Shown here in pieces: positions 25,787 through 34,495 of a stretch of 64,000 nucleotides of DNA. The position numbers and the translations under genes are program-made. Location of the stretch: assembly GCA_016706425.1 (NCBI GenBank), contig JADJJR010000001.1, positions 868,001 through 932,000 of the forward strand. Direction: 5' to 3'. Source of the DNA: Elusimicrobiota bacterium (GTDB taxonomy: Bacteria; Elusimicrobiota; Elusimicrobia; FEN-1173). Position 1 is the stretch's first letter, and each line of letters starts with the position of its first letter. A model generated the notes under the pieces. The model had not been told where the DNA came from. It ran no database searches and was given only the letters and a program-made list of their open reading frames with translations.

Positions 25787-26470
25787 ATGCGTCGCGCGCT
25801 CTGGATTTTAATCCCGTTCGCCCTGTCGGCCTGCGCCCCGTCGAAAGACCCGGCGGCACGCGGGGCGGCGCGGTTCGCCGCCCTGGGGTGCGTGACCTGC
25901 CACCGCGTGGGGGAACGGGGCGGCGGACAGGCCGGCCCCGACCTCACCACCGTGGGGATCCGACATTCCGCCGCGTGGTTGGATTTGTGGTTGAAGGATC
26001 CGTCGGCCTGGAAACTCGGGACCACCATGCCCAATTTAAAGTTGAAGGACGACGTGCGCGCGGATTTGGTCGCCTACCTTCAATCTTTAAACGGCGAGCC
26101 CTACCGCGCCACGCGCCCTTGGAACGCCCCCGGGGTCAAAGCCGACCCCCGCAAACGGGGGGAGATGATTTACAACCGTGTCGGCTGCGTGGCCTGCCAC
26201 GGCGACCGGGGGCGGGGCGGTTTTCCCAACAACAACGTGGTGGGCAGCGCGGTGCCCGGTTTGAAGCACGCCCGCGACGGATTCTCCGTTCCGGAGTTGA
26301 AGGAACGCATTCGGTTGGGACGCCGACCGGAGCCGGCCGACCCCACCCGCCCGCCGCCCTGGGTGGAAATGCCCGGCTGGAAAGATTTTCTCTCGGAGGA
26401 CGAACTCGACGCCCTCGTGACTTACCTGCACAGCTTGGCCCCGCCCAAAGCGGACGATTGGGCCGAATAG
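25787..26470 (+). CDS. Dihaem cytochrome c lipoprotein
   Basis: A 227-aa c-type cytochrome with two domains, each with one CxxCH: CVTCHRVG near residue 35 and CVACHGDRG near residue 130. The signal peptide ends in the lipobox LSACA, so it is probably anchored to a membrane facing the periplasm. The distal Met ligands may be those in TTMPNLKL and VEMPGWKDFL. Sitting immediately before the haem A synthesis gene, it is a likely electron donor to, or accessory subunit of, an aa3/ba3-type oxidase encoded elsewhere. Confidence 0.9.
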   Translation: MRRALWILIPFALSACAPSKDPAARGAARFAALGCVTCHRVGERGGGQAGPDLTTVGIRHSAAWLDLWLKDPSAWKLGTTMPNLKLKDDVRADLVAYLQSLNGEPYRATRPWNAPGVKADPRKRGEMIYNRVGCVACHGDRGRGGFPNNNVVGSAVPGLKHARDGFSVPELKERIRLGRRPEPADPTRPPPWVEMPGWKDFLSEDELDALVTYLHSLAPPKADDWAE

Positions 26471-26471
26471 C

Positions 26472-28205
26472 ATGATCGATCGGCCCTCTTCCGTGGCGCC
26501 GTTCCGGTGCGCCCTCGCCTTGGCCGCCGCGACACTGCTCCTTGTCGGGTTGGGCGGCTTGGTGACCAGCACCCATTCCGGTTTGACGGTGCCCGACTGG
26601 CCCCTCTCCTACGGCCGCCTCATGCCCCGCCTGGTGGGCGGCATTTTGTTTGAACACGGCCACCGCCTGGCGGCGACTCTGGTGGGGCTGCTGACCATCG
26701 TGACCGCGATTGTTTTCCGGAAGGACCCCCGCGCCTGGTTGCGCCGAACCGCCTGGGCCGCCCTGGGGTTGGTCATCCTTCAAGGCGTCTTCGGCGGCCT
26801 GACGGTTCTCCTGAAGCTCCCCAAGCCGGTGTCCATCGTTCACGCCACGCTCGCGCAAACATTCTTCTGCATGACCGTGGCCCTGGCGGTCTGGACCTCG
26901 CCCCTCTGGAAACGCGAACCCGCGGCGGACGCGGGGGGGACGGACATCCCTTTGCCGCACATCGCCCTCCTCCTCGTCGCGTCGTTGTACCTTCAATTGA
27001 TTTTGGGAGCCACCGTTCGCCACACGGGGCACGCCCTGTCGTTCCATTTGGTGAACGCCGGGTTGATCCTGTTGTGGATCGGTTGGTCCTTCCACCGGCT
27101 GTCCCTGTCCCACGCGCGGGAAAAAGACCTTTGGGCCGTGGCCGGCGCGGTGGCGGCGGTTTTCGCCGTCCAATGCCTGCTCGGTCTCTTGGCCCTGCTG
27201 AGTTTCCTGGGGCCGGGATGGCCCGTCCACCCGTGGTCCTCGGTGGGTTGGGCCACCGCCCACGTCGTCGCGGGGGCGCTTCTCCTGGGTTTGTCGGTGG
27301 CCCTGGCGCTTCTCTCCTGGCGACGGTTCCCGGGGGCGTTCAACGGCGACCGATTGCGCGATTACGTTTCTCTCACCAAGCCGGGCATCACCTTGATGGC
27401 CGCCTTGACGGCTCTGGCGGGATTTTTGCTGGCGTCCCGGGGGGCGGTGTCCTTCGGGCGGTTGGGACACACGGCCCTGGGCACGTTGTTGGTTTCGGCG
27501 GGCGCCTGCGCCCTCAACATGTTGATAGAACGGGACCGCGACGCCCTGATGGCGCGGACGGGCGATCGGCCCTTGCCCGCGCGGCGTGTTTCGCCCGGTG
27601 AAGCGTTGTTCCTGGGGGCCCTGTTGTTGCTCGGGGGCGTCTCTTACCTCGGACTTTTCGTCAACGGTCTCACGGCCGCGCTGGCGGCGGCCACGGCGGC
27701 CGTCTACCTTTACGCCTACACGCCTTTGAAAAAAATTTCCGCCGTCAACACCCTGGTGGGCGCGGTGGCGGGCGCCTTGCCGCCGGTGTTCGGCTGGTCG
27801 GCGGCGGCGGGCCGACTGGAGTTGGGCGCGGGGATCCTGTTCGGCATTCTTTTCTTTTGGCAATTTCCGCATTTCTTCGCCCTCGCCTGGCTTTACCGCG
27901 AAGACTATTCCCGGGCGGGGTTCGTCGTGCTGCCGGTGGTTCAGCCCGACGGCCGGGGCACGTCCCTCCACGCGTTGCTCGGGGCCCTGGCCCTGTTGGC
28001 GGTGAGCTGGGTGCCCGTGTGGGCGGGGCGGGGGACGGGAGCCTACGCGGTCCTGGCCACGGCCCTCGGGGCGGCGCTGGTCGCCTTGGGTTTTCATTTT
28101 CACCGGGACCGCACGACCCGGCGCGCGCGGCGCCTCTTTTTGGCGTCCGTCGTGTATTTGCCCGTTTTGCTGACGGCGCTGGTCTGGTCCGGATTCCGCT
28201 CATGA
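26472..28205 (+). CDS. Fused haem A synthase (CtaA) and protohaem farnesyltransferase (CtaB)
   Basis: One 577-aa membrane protein with two enzymes of haem O/A synthesis. Residues about 1-285 are CtaA/COX15: GGLVTSTHSGLTVPDWPLSYG, FEHGHRLAATLVG, VHATLAQTFF and ATVRHTGHALSFHLVNAG carry the haem-ligand His. Residues about 296-577 are CtaB/COX10: YVSLTKPGITLMAALTALAG, the prenyl-binding Asp-rich MLIERDRDALMART and the second motif region FFWQFPHFFALAWLYREDY. CtaB makes haem O from haem B; CtaA then oxidises it to haem A. The fusion puts both steps in one polypeptide. It implies a haem A or O oxidase elsewhere in the genome. Confidence 0.93.
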   Translation: MIDRPSSVAPFRCALALAAATLLLVGLGGLVTSTHSGLTVPDWPLSYGRLMPRLVGGILFEHGHRLAATLVGLLTIVTAIVFRKDPRAWLRRTAWAALGLVILQGVFGGLTVLLKLPKPVSIVHATLAQTFFCMTVALAVWTSPLWKREPAADAGGTDIPLPHIALLLVASLYLQLILGATVRHTGHALSFHLVNAGLILLWIGWSFHRLSLSHAREKDLWAVAGAVAAVFAVQCLLGLLALLSFLGPGWPVHPWSSVGWATAHVVAGALLLGLSVALALLSWRRFPGAFNGDRLRDYVSLTKPGITLMAALTALAGFLLASRGAVSFGRLGHTALGTLLVSAGACALNMLIERDRDALMARTGDRPLPARRVSPGEALFLGALLLLGGVSYLGLFVNGLTAALAAATAAVYLYAYTPLKKISAVNTLVGAVAGALPPVFGWSAAAGRLELGAGILFGILFFWQFPHFFALAWLYREDYSRAGFVVLPVVQPDGRGTSLHALLGALALLAVSWVPVWAGRGTGAYAVLATALGAALVALGFHFHRDRTTRRARRLFLASVVYLPVLLTALVWSGFRS

Positions 28206-29152
28206 ACGACCGCGCCGTCCGGCTCGAGAACCTGCGGCATGTCTACCCGGCCCGGGGCCGTTCGCCGGCGCGGGAGGCCCTCTCCGGCGTCACCTTCGAT
28301 GTCCGGGCGGGGGAATTGTTCGGCGTGCTCGGGCCCAACGGCGGGGGCAAGACCACCCTCTTTCGAATCCTTTCGACGGCCCTCCCCCCCACCGCGGGAC
28401 AGGCCTGGGTGATGGACCGCGACGTGGTGTCCGACCCCGCGTCGGCGCGCGCCGCCCTGGGGGTGGTTTTCCAAAACCCCAGCCTCGACAAGAAACTGAC
28501 CGTTCTGGAAAACCTCATCCACCAGGGACGGTTGTACGGTTTGAGCGGGGCGGTCCTGCGTTCGCGGGCCCTGGAGTTTTTGGATCGCGTGGGGTTGGCC
28601 GACCGGGCCGGGGACGTGGTGGAACATCTTTCCGGCGGCCTCCAGCGGCGGGCCGAGATCGCCAAAGGGTTGTTGCATCGCCCGGGGCTTTTGTTGATGG
28701 ACGAACCGACCACGGGCCTGGATCCCGGAGCCCGCCGCGATTTGTGGATCTACTTGAGCGCCTTGTCCCGGGAGGGCGTGACGGTGCTGGTGACCACCCA
28801 TTTGATGGAGGAGGCCGAGCGGTGTTCGCGTCTCGCGATTTTGGACCGGGGGCGCCTGGCGGCTCTCGGGACTCCCGAAGAACTTAAAAAAACCGTCGGC
28901 GGGGAGGTCGTGACGGTGACGACTTCCGACCCGGCCGGGTTGGCGGCGGGCCTGCGCGCGGCCTTCGACCTCACGGCCCAGGTGATCGACAACATCGTCC
29001 GCGTCGAGCGGGCCGACGGCCATCGGTTCGTGCCCCAACTGGTGGAAAAATTCCCCGGGTGGGTGGAGACCGTCCAAGTGGGGCGGCCCACGCTGGAGGA
29101 TGTTTTCGTGAAGCACACCGGCCACCGGTTCTGGGCGGAGAAAAACGGATGA
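28202..29152 (+). CDS. ABC transporter ATP-binding protein (ABC-2 exporter type)
   Basis: A 316-aa ATPase of the drug/lipid-export class. Visible are Walker A GPNGGGKTTL, the Q-loop VVFQNPSLDKK, the signature HLSGGLQRRAEIAKGLL, Walker B LLLMDEPTTGLDPGARR and the H-loop VLVTTHLMEEAE. The C-terminal 90 residues are the regulatory extension common in this class. It overlaps the CtaA-CtaB stop (ATGA) and the permease start (ATGA). In this setting, beside haem A synthesis and a CtaM-like protein, the exporter may serve oxidase assembly, but its substrate cannot be told. Confidence 0.93.
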   Translation: MNDRAVRLENLRHVYPARGRSPAREALSGVTFDVRAGELFGVLGPNGGGKTTLFRILSTALPPTAGQAWVMDRDVVSDPASARAALGVVFQNPSLDKKLTVLENLIHQGRLYGLSGAVLRSRALEFLDRVGLADRAGDVVEHLSGGLQRRAEIAKGLLHRPGLLLMDEPTTGLDPGARRDLWIYLSALSREGVTVLVTTHLMEEAERCSRLAILDRGRLAALGTPEELKKTVGGEVVTVTTSDPAGLAAGLRAAFDLTAQVIDNIVRVERADGHRFVPQLVEKFPGWVETVQVGRPTLEDVFVKHTGHRFWAEKNG

Positions 29153-29919
29153 GGGCTTTTTTTCTGGCGGCGGGCACCCTGGCGGCGCGGGAGCTGACGC
29201 GCTTCGCGCGCCAGCGCAACCGGGTCATCGGCGCTTTGGCCACGCCGCTCCTTTTTTGGTTCTTCCTGGGGGCGGGGTTGGGCTCCAGTTTTCGCGTGAA
29301 CCTGGGCGGCGCCGAAGGGCTCAATTACCTGCAATTTTTCCTGCCGGGGACCATGGCGCTCGTGTGCCTCTTCACGGCGATTTTTTCGACGATATCGGTG
29401 ATCGAGGACCGGCAGGCCGGGTTCCTTCAGGCGGTGCTGGTGTCGCCGGCGCCGCGCTCGGCCGTGGTCGCGGGCAAGATGGTGGGCGGCACGGTTTTGG
29501 CGGTGGGGCAGTCGGTGTTGTTTTTCATTTTCTTACCGATGGTGGGCGTGCCTCTCACCGCCGGGGGCGTGGCCGCCGCGCTGGCGGTGTTGGTCCTGCT
29601 GGGCTTGGGCCTGACGGGGTTGGGGCTCCTGCTCGCCTGGACGTCGGAATCCGTCCAGGGGTTCCACGCGCTCATGAACTTGATTTTGATGCCGCTGTGG
29701 TTTTTGTCGGGGGCGGTGTTCCCGTCGGCGGGCGCGCCCCGTTGGCTGGCGGCCGCCATGGCCGCCAACCCCGTGACCTACGGCGTGCACGGCCTGCACC
29801 GCGCGCTTCTGGGCGCGACCACGGGCCCGTCCTTGGGCGCCTGTCTCGCCGTGATGGCGCTCTTCGCCGTCGTCATGGGCGCGGCGGCGACGACCCTCGT
29901 GCGGCGCGACCGGGGGTAG
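29149..29919 (+). CDS. ABC-2 type permease
   Basis: A 256-aa inner-membrane permease with six predicted helices, partner of the preceding ATPase. The ABC-2 pattern is visible: a cytoplasmic N-terminal amphipathic stretch (AARELTRFARQRNRVIG), LQFFLPGTMALVCLFTAIFS, the IEDRQAGFLQAVLVSPAPR loop that contacts the ATPase, and MNLILMPLWFLSGAVFP. The start at 29149 is in the ATGA overlap; reading from 29059 would only add shadow sequence. Two copies of each subunit would form the exporter. Confidence 0.93.
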   Translation: MRAFFLAAGTLAARELTRFARQRNRVIGALATPLLFWFFLGAGLGSSFRVNLGGAEGLNYLQFFLPGTMALVCLFTAIFSTISVIEDRQAGFLQAVLVSPAPRSAVVAGKMVGGTVLAVGQSVLFFIFLPMVGVPLTAGGVAAALAVLVLLGLGLTGLGLLLAWTSESVQGFHALMNLILMPLWFLSGAVFPSAGAPRWLAAAMAANPVTYGVHGLHRALLGATTGPSLGACLAVMALFAVVMGAAATTLVRRDRG

Positions 29920-29920
29920 A

Positions 29921-30325
29921 ATGATCGCCCGACCGGCCCTGCACGCGATGCTCAACGGCACCGCGGCCGTGCTATTGGTCTTGGGCCGCCTGGCCGTGCG
30001 GTCGGGCCGTTTGGCCTGGCACCGCGCCCTCATGGGGGCGACGTTTCTTCTTTCAACTCTCTTCCTGGCCTCTTACCTCCACTATCACGCCGGCATCGGT
30101 CACACGTCCTACACGGGCACCGGTTGGACGCGACCCATCTATTTCGCCCTGCTCCTGTCCCACACGGTCCTGGCCGTCGTCATCGTGCCGCTCGTGATCG
30201 TCACCCTGGTGTGGGCCCTGCGGGACCGGACGGAACGGCACCGGGCCTGGGCGCGCTGGACCTGGCCACTTTGGCTTTATGTGTGCGTGACCGGGGTGGT
30301 CCTATATTTTTTCCTCTATGGATGA
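29921..30325 (+). CDS. DUF420 (CtaM/YozB-like) membrane protein
   Basis: A 134-aa protein with four predicted membrane helices. Conserved His residues lie in LHAMLNG, SYLHYHAGIGHTSY and LLSHTVLAVVIVP. CtaM of Staphylococcus and Bacillus, in this family, is needed for activity of haem A-containing oxidases. Its position after the CtaA-CtaB fusion and ABC exporter fits an oxidase maturation role. It starts one base after the permease stop. Confidence 0.85.
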   Translation: MIARPALHAMLNGTAAVLLVLGRLAVRSGRLAWHRALMGATFLLSTLFLASYLHYHAGIGHTSYTGTGWTRPIYFALLLSHTVLAVVIVPLVIVTLVWALRDRTERHRAWARWTWPLWLYVCVTGVVLYFFLYG

Positions 30326-30737
30326 ACTCGCCCACCCCGTCGGCGATCCGGCCTGGCGGTTCCGCGGCTTCCGCACCCATCCCGAAACCATCGACAACCA
30401 ACGTGATTTTCTGACGGTCGCGGCCAGCCTGGCCGCCCGGTCGGCGCATCCCGGCGCCCCCGATTTGCACCGGGTCGCGCTGTGGAACAGCCGGGGGGCC
30501 AAGGACGTCGTCGCTTTTGAAGAGCACGGGGACGCCGGGTTCGGGGGGAATTTGTCGCTCCATGAAGGCGGCCCGGTTCCGGCGCTGGTGGGCACGGCGG
30601 CTTTGTTCGCGGCCCGCGGGTGGAATGTTCCCGATCCCCTGGGCCCCGTGGCGGCGGAGTGGGCGGGGGAAGGCGCTTTCGTCTATTTTTGCGGGTGGGG
30701 GGGCGCCGCGCGCGCGGCGCTCCGTTTCGGCGGATGA
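30318..30737 (+). CDS. Hypothetical protein
   Basis: A 139-aa soluble protein not recognised. It is His/Arg/Gly-rich with a GFRTHPETIDNQRDFLTVAASLA region and ends GWGGAARAALRFGG. No signal peptide or membrane helix is seen. It overlaps the DUF420 gene by 8 bases and the next gene by 4 (ATGA), and its codon use matches its neighbours; both support a real gene. Whether it serves respiration or phosphodiester metabolism cannot be said. Confidence 0.6.
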   Translation: MDELAHPVGDPAWRFRGFRTHPETIDNQRDFLTVAASLAARSAHPGAPDLHRVALWNSRGAKDVVAFEEHGDAGFGGNLSLHEGGPVPALVGTAALFAARGWNVPDPLGPVAAEWAGEGAFVYFCGWGGAARAALRFGG

Positions 30738-31459
30738 TCCTCATCGGCCACCGGGGCGCCGCGGGGCACGCGCCCGAAAACACCCGCGCCGCCTTTGAAC
30801 GGGGCCTCGCCCTGGGCGCGGACGCTTTGGAATGCGATGTCCACCTGTCGCGGGACGGCGTGCCCGTGGTGATTCACGACGATGTTTTGGACCGCACCAC
30901 CGACGGTCACGGGTTCGTGCGGGCGATGCCCTGGGCCGCCCTGCGGGATCTCGACGCCGGCGCCTGGTTCGGCCCGGCCCACCGCGGCGAGAGGCTGTGG
31001 CGGCTGGGCGACCTTCTCGCCTGGGCCAAACACCGACGCACCCGCCGGGGCCGGCCGCTGGAACTCGTGATCGAGATCAAACGCCCCGAGGACCGTCCCC
31101 ACCCGGGCATCGCCGATAAAGTCGCGCGCGCCCTCCGGCGGGCGGGTTGGGTGCGGCGCTCCACGGTCATTTCGTTCGACCACGGCGCCGCGGCGCGGGT
31201 CAAACGGCTTTTGCCCGGCGTCCGCGTGGGCCTCCTGTTTCGTGAAACGCCCCCGGATTTGGCCCGCCGCGTGGCGCGGACGAGGGCCGACGCCGTGTTC
31301 CCGCGCCGCCATTTGGTCACCCCCGATTTCGTCGCGGCGGCCCACGCGCGGGGGTGGTGGGTCGGCACCTGGACGGCCGACGCGCCGGCCGAGATCCGCC
31401 GGTTGCGGGCCGCCGGGGTCGACGCCCTGGCCACCAATTTTCCGGAACGCGCCCGATGA
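30734..31459 (+). CDS. Glycerophosphodiester phosphodiesterase
   Basis: A 241-aa TIM-barrel enzyme of the GDPD family that hydrolyses glycerophosphodiesters to sn-glycerol-3-phosphate and an alcohol. The catalytic pieces are visible: IGHRGAAGHAPENTRAAFERG, ALECDVHLSRDGVPVVIHDD and the distal VGTWTADAPAEIRRL. The start ATG at 30734 overlaps the previous stop (ATGA). No signal peptide is present, so it is probably cytoplasmic and recycles phospholipid headgroups. Its stop overlaps the queG start (ATGA). Confidence 0.92.
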   Translation: MILIGHRGAAGHAPENTRAAFERGLALGADALECDVHLSRDGVPVVIHDDVLDRTTDGHGFVRAMPWAALRDLDAGAWFGPAHRGERLWRLGDLLAWAKHRRTRRGRPLELVIEIKRPEDRPHPGIADKVARALRRAGWVRRSTVISFDHGAAARVKRLLPGVRVGLLFRETPPDLARRVARTRADAVFPRRHLVTPDFVAAAHARGWWVGTWTADAPAEIRRLRAAGVDALATNFPERAR

Positions 31460-32586
31460 CCCCCGCGGACATCGTCCGCGCGGCCGCCGCCGCGGCGGGG
31501 TTCGAGGCGGTCGCTTTCACCGCCGCGTCGCCCGCGGCGTCCGACGGCGCTTTTTTGAGCGATTGGTGTTCGGCCGGCAAGGCCGCGGGCATGGGGTGGC
31601 TGGCCCGGGATCCCGAACGCCGGGCCCGTCCCACCGCCCTGATGCCCGAAGCCCGCACGCTCATCACGCTGGGTGTGTCTTATTTCGAGGAGGACACCGC
31701 CCCGCGCCCCGCCGGTCCCGCCGGGCGGGTGGCCCGTTACGCCTGGGGGGAGGACTACCACGCCGTCATCGAGCGGCGCCTCGGGGACGTGCGCGACCGC
31801 TTGCGCCTCGCCTTCGGTCCCACGGTCCTGTCCCGGCCGGCCGTCGACATCCAGCCGTTGCTCGAGCGCGCCTTCGCCCGGCGCGCGGGTTTGGGGTTTG
31901 TCGGAAAAAACACCAATCTCATCCGCCCCGGCAGCGGTTCGTTTTTGTTTTTGGCCGATCTGCTGGTCAATCTGGAACTGCCCCCCGAGGGCGCCGTGCC
32001 CCAGGGGTGCGGCGCCTGCCGGCGGTGCCAGGACGCCTGCCCCACGGGCGCCCTGGACACCCCGTTCGTCCTGGACGCGCGCCTCTGCGTGGCCTACCAC
32101 ACCATCGAAAACCGGGGGGCCATCCCCCGGGACCTGCGGCCGAAAATCGGCCGCTGGGTGTTCGGCTGCGACGATTGCCAAGACGTTTGCCCGTTCAACG
32201 CGCGCGCGGCCGCCCACCGGTGGCCGGAATTTTCCGCCCGCCGGGGCCCGGGGCCGTGGTTGTCGCTGGAGGACCTTTTGCGGCTGGATTCCGACGAAGC
32301 TTTCCGGGTGCGGTTTCGGGGAACGTCGGTTTTGCGGGCCAAACGGGCGGGACTGGCGCGCAACGCGTGCGTCGCGGCGGCCAACGGGGGGCACGCCGAA
32401 GCCCTCGCGGATCTTTTGGACGACCGTCTGCGACGCGACCCCGAGCCGGTGGTGCGGGAGCACGCGGCCTGGGCCCTGGGGCGCGCGGGCCGGGTCGGTC
32501 GGGCGCGGCTGGACCGCGCTTGGACGACGGAAACCCACCCCGTCGTCAAAGAGGAAATCGACCGGTCCCTGCGGGAGGCGGCGTGA
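31456..32586 (+). CDS. queG: Epoxyqueuosine reductase
   Basis: A 376-aa iron-sulfur, cobalamin-dependent enzyme that makes the last step of queuosine in tRNA. The family features are the N-terminal reductive-dehalogenase-like domain (RYAWGEDYHAVIERRL, GLGFVGKNTNLIRPG), two [4Fe-4S] motifs (CGACRRCQDACPTGAL and CDDCQDVCPFN) and a short C-terminal HEAT-like helical tail (VREHAAWALGRAG). The start at 31456 overlaps the GDPD stop. No other queuosine genes are in the window. Confidence 0.94.
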   Translation: MTPADIVRAAAAAAGFEAVAFTAASPAASDGAFLSDWCSAGKAAGMGWLARDPERRARPTALMPEARTLITLGVSYFEEDTAPRPAGPAGRVARYAWGEDYHAVIERRLGDVRDRLRLAFGPTVLSRPAVDIQPLLERAFARRAGLGFVGKNTNLIRPGSGSFLFLADLLVNLELPPEGAVPQGCGACRRCQDACPTGALDTPFVLDARLCVAYHTIENRGAIPRDLRPKIGRWVFGCDDCQDVCPFNARAAAHRWPEFSARRGPGPWLSLEDLLRLDSDEAFRVRFRGTSVLRAKRAGLARNACVAAANGGHAEALADLLDDRLRRDPEPVVREHAAWALGRAGRVGRARLDRAWTTETHPVVKEEIDRSLREAA

Positions 32587-33719
32587 CGGGGCCCTTCACC
32601 GAAACCGTTCGCGCGGAAATCGGGCGGCGGGGGCGCGTGACCTTCGCCGAATTCATGGGATGGGCTCTGACCCACCCGCGCCACGGCTACTACACCGCCG
32701 GGGCGCGCACCGGCCGGGCCGGGGATTTCATCACCAACGCCCAGGTGCCCCTGTTCGGGGAGGCTCTGGCTGAAATTCTCGTGGACATGTGGGACGCCCT
32801 GGGATCCGCCCGGTGGACGTTGATTGAGTTGGGGGCGGGGGACGGCGTGCTTGCCGAACGGGTGCTGACCGCGTTGGACCGGCGCGGTCGCGCCCGCCGG
32901 GTGACGACGCACCTGGTGGAAGCTTCCCCCGCGGCCCGGGCGGCGGCGCGTCGGCGGTTGTCGCGGTTCGGCGGGGTCCACCTCCACGCCGCCCTGGCGG
33001 ACCTGGAGCACACCGCCGGGGTCGAAGGGTGCGTGTACTCCAACGAGTTTTTCGACGCGCTGCCCTTCCACCGGCTGCGGGGCGCGGCCGGCGGACCGGA
33101 GGAGCTTTTTGTCACGGAGGGGAACGGGGGTCTGCTCGAAACCCCGGGCCCCCTGTCGGACCCGGCCCTCGTGGCCCTCCTGTCGTCCGCGGGGATTTCC
33201 CTGGAGGAAGGTCAAGAGACCGAAGTGTGCCCGTTGGTGGACGCCGTTCAAGAGGAATTGGCCCGGGTGCTCGCGCGCGGGTTTGTGTTGACGGTGGATT
33301 ACGGGGGCGCGGCGGCCGAAGTCCATCACCCCACGCGCGCGCGGGGCACGCGACGCACGTTTTCGCACCACCGCGTCGGGGACGACCCTTTCCGGGACGT
33401 GGGTGAAAAAGACATCACCGCGCACGTGGATTTCACCCGCCTCGCGCGGGCCGGGGAAGAGCGGGGGTTTCGGACGGTTTTTTACGGCGATCAGGGGCCT
33501 TTTCTGCTCGCGGGGGCGGAGGGGACTTTGCGGGCCGCGATCGAGGCGGTCCCGTCCCGGGGGCGGGAGGTCCAACAGTTGGTGCACCCGGCGGCCTTCG
33601 GAGAAAAATTCCGGGTGTTGGTCCAAAGCGTCAACGCCGGCGGGGCGGCCCTCCGGTTTGAGCGCGCCGCCCGGGTTCAGCGCTTGGGTTTGGGCGCGCC
33701 CCCGGCGGACCGCGGCTGA
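32583..33719 (+). CDS. MidA-family SAM-dependent protein arginine methyltransferase
   Basis: A 378-aa protein of the DUF185/NDUFAF7 (MidA) family. It opens with FAEFMGWALTHPRHGYY, has the SAM motif IELGAGDGVLAERVL, the YSNEFFDALPFHRL segment and ITAHVDFTRLARAG. Eukaryotic members methylate a complex I subunit; bacterial targets are not known. The start is a GTG in the GTGA overlap with queG. It ends the long ilvD-to-MidA chain and its last 43 bases overlap the convergent hydrolase gene. Confidence 0.9.
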   Translation: MTGPFTETVRAEIGRRGRVTFAEFMGWALTHPRHGYYTAGARTGRAGDFITNAQVPLFGEALAEILVDMWDALGSARWTLIELGAGDGVLAERVLTALDRRGRARRVTTHLVEASPAARAAARRRLSRFGGVHLHAALADLEHTAGVEGCVYSNEFFDALPFHRLRGAAGGPEELFVTEGNGGLLETPGPLSDPALVALLSSAGISLEEGQETEVCPLVDAVQEELARVLARGFVLTVDYGGAAAEVHHPTRARGTRRTFSHHRVGDDPFRDVGEKDITAHVDFTRLARAGEERGFRTVFYGDQGPFLLAGAEGTLRAAIEAVPSRGREVQQLVHPAAFGEKFRVLVQSVNAGGAALRFERAARVQRLGLGAPPADRG

Positions 33720-34495
33720 TCCATTTTCATCACGCGCCCGACCCAGTCCAGCATCTTCCCTTCCAATTTTTCGTCGAACAACTGCGTTCCGTGGGCCCCC
33801 TGGGCGGTCCCCTTTTCGAGGGCGATCCATTTCGATCGGCCGGGATCGGCCTGCCCCAGCAGGCGCTCGGCGCTGATGTGGGCGTAGGTGTCGGGCTGGG
33901 CGGAAACAAAAAGCATGGGTGCCCCCACGCGGGCGGGAATTTCATCGACCTCGAGTCCGGCGTAATCCAAGCCCGGGGACATCAACACCAAGGCGCCCGG
34001 GGGAACGCCGCGGGAGGCCGTTAAAAGGCACACGTTCGCGCCCAGGCTCGCGCCCACCCACACCTGCCGCGCGGGGGGCACGCCCCGGTCCTCCACGGCC
34101 CGGGACGCCCGGGCCAAATCGTCCATCATGCCGAACCAAAAAGCGGGTCGCCGCTGGGCCCGGTCTTCGTGATTGACCGCTTTGCCCGTCAAGGTCGCCC
34201 GGCTTTTTCCGTGGCCGCGCGCGTCGTAAAGGCACACGCCCCATCCCCGTTTTTGAGCCGCGGCGGCCAGCGGGCGCCATTCGGCGCGATCGCTGCCCAG
34301 CCCGTGCAGGGCGATCAAGACGGGGGCGCCCTCCCGTTGGGGGGGCACGTAGTCGCCCTGCAAAATCAAAGGGTCCTTTTCGTCGGTGCCCCAGGGGACC
34401 GCCAAATCCAGGGGGGCGGCGGGCAGGCGCCCCACGAATCCCAGGCCCATGAAAAGAACAGCGATGAACAGTCCGGTCCGCGATCGTTGATTCAT
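33677..34495 (-). CDS. Exported alpha/beta hydrolase
   Basis: A 272-aa serine hydrolase. The signal peptide is MNQRSRTGLFIAVLFMGLGF and following residues, to about position 27. The oxyanion region is LIALHGLGSDRAEW, the nucleophile elbow is VGASLGANVC (G-x-S-x-G), a likely Asp is in LFVSAQPDTYAHIS, and the catalytic His is in GAHGTQLFDEKL. This makes it a lipase/esterase-like periplasmic or lipid-surface enzyme; the substrate is unknown. The start follows GAGGAGG and overlaps the upstream sensor gene (ATGA). It is the last gene of a four-gene minus-strand operon. Confidence 0.88.
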   Translation of the reverse strand: MNQRSRTGLFIAVLFMGLGFVGRLPAAPLDLAVPWGTDEKDPLILQGDYVPPQREGAPVLIALHGLGSDRAEWRPLAAAAQKRGWGVCLYDARGHGKSRATLTGKAVNHEDRAQRRPAFWFGMMDDLARASRAVEDRGVPPARQVWVGASLGANVCLLTASRGVPPGALVLMSPGLDYAGLEVDEIPARVGAPMLFVSAQPDTYAHISAERLLGQADPGRSKWIALEKGTAQGAHGTQLFDEKLEGKMLDWVGRVMKMDQPRSAGGAPKPKR

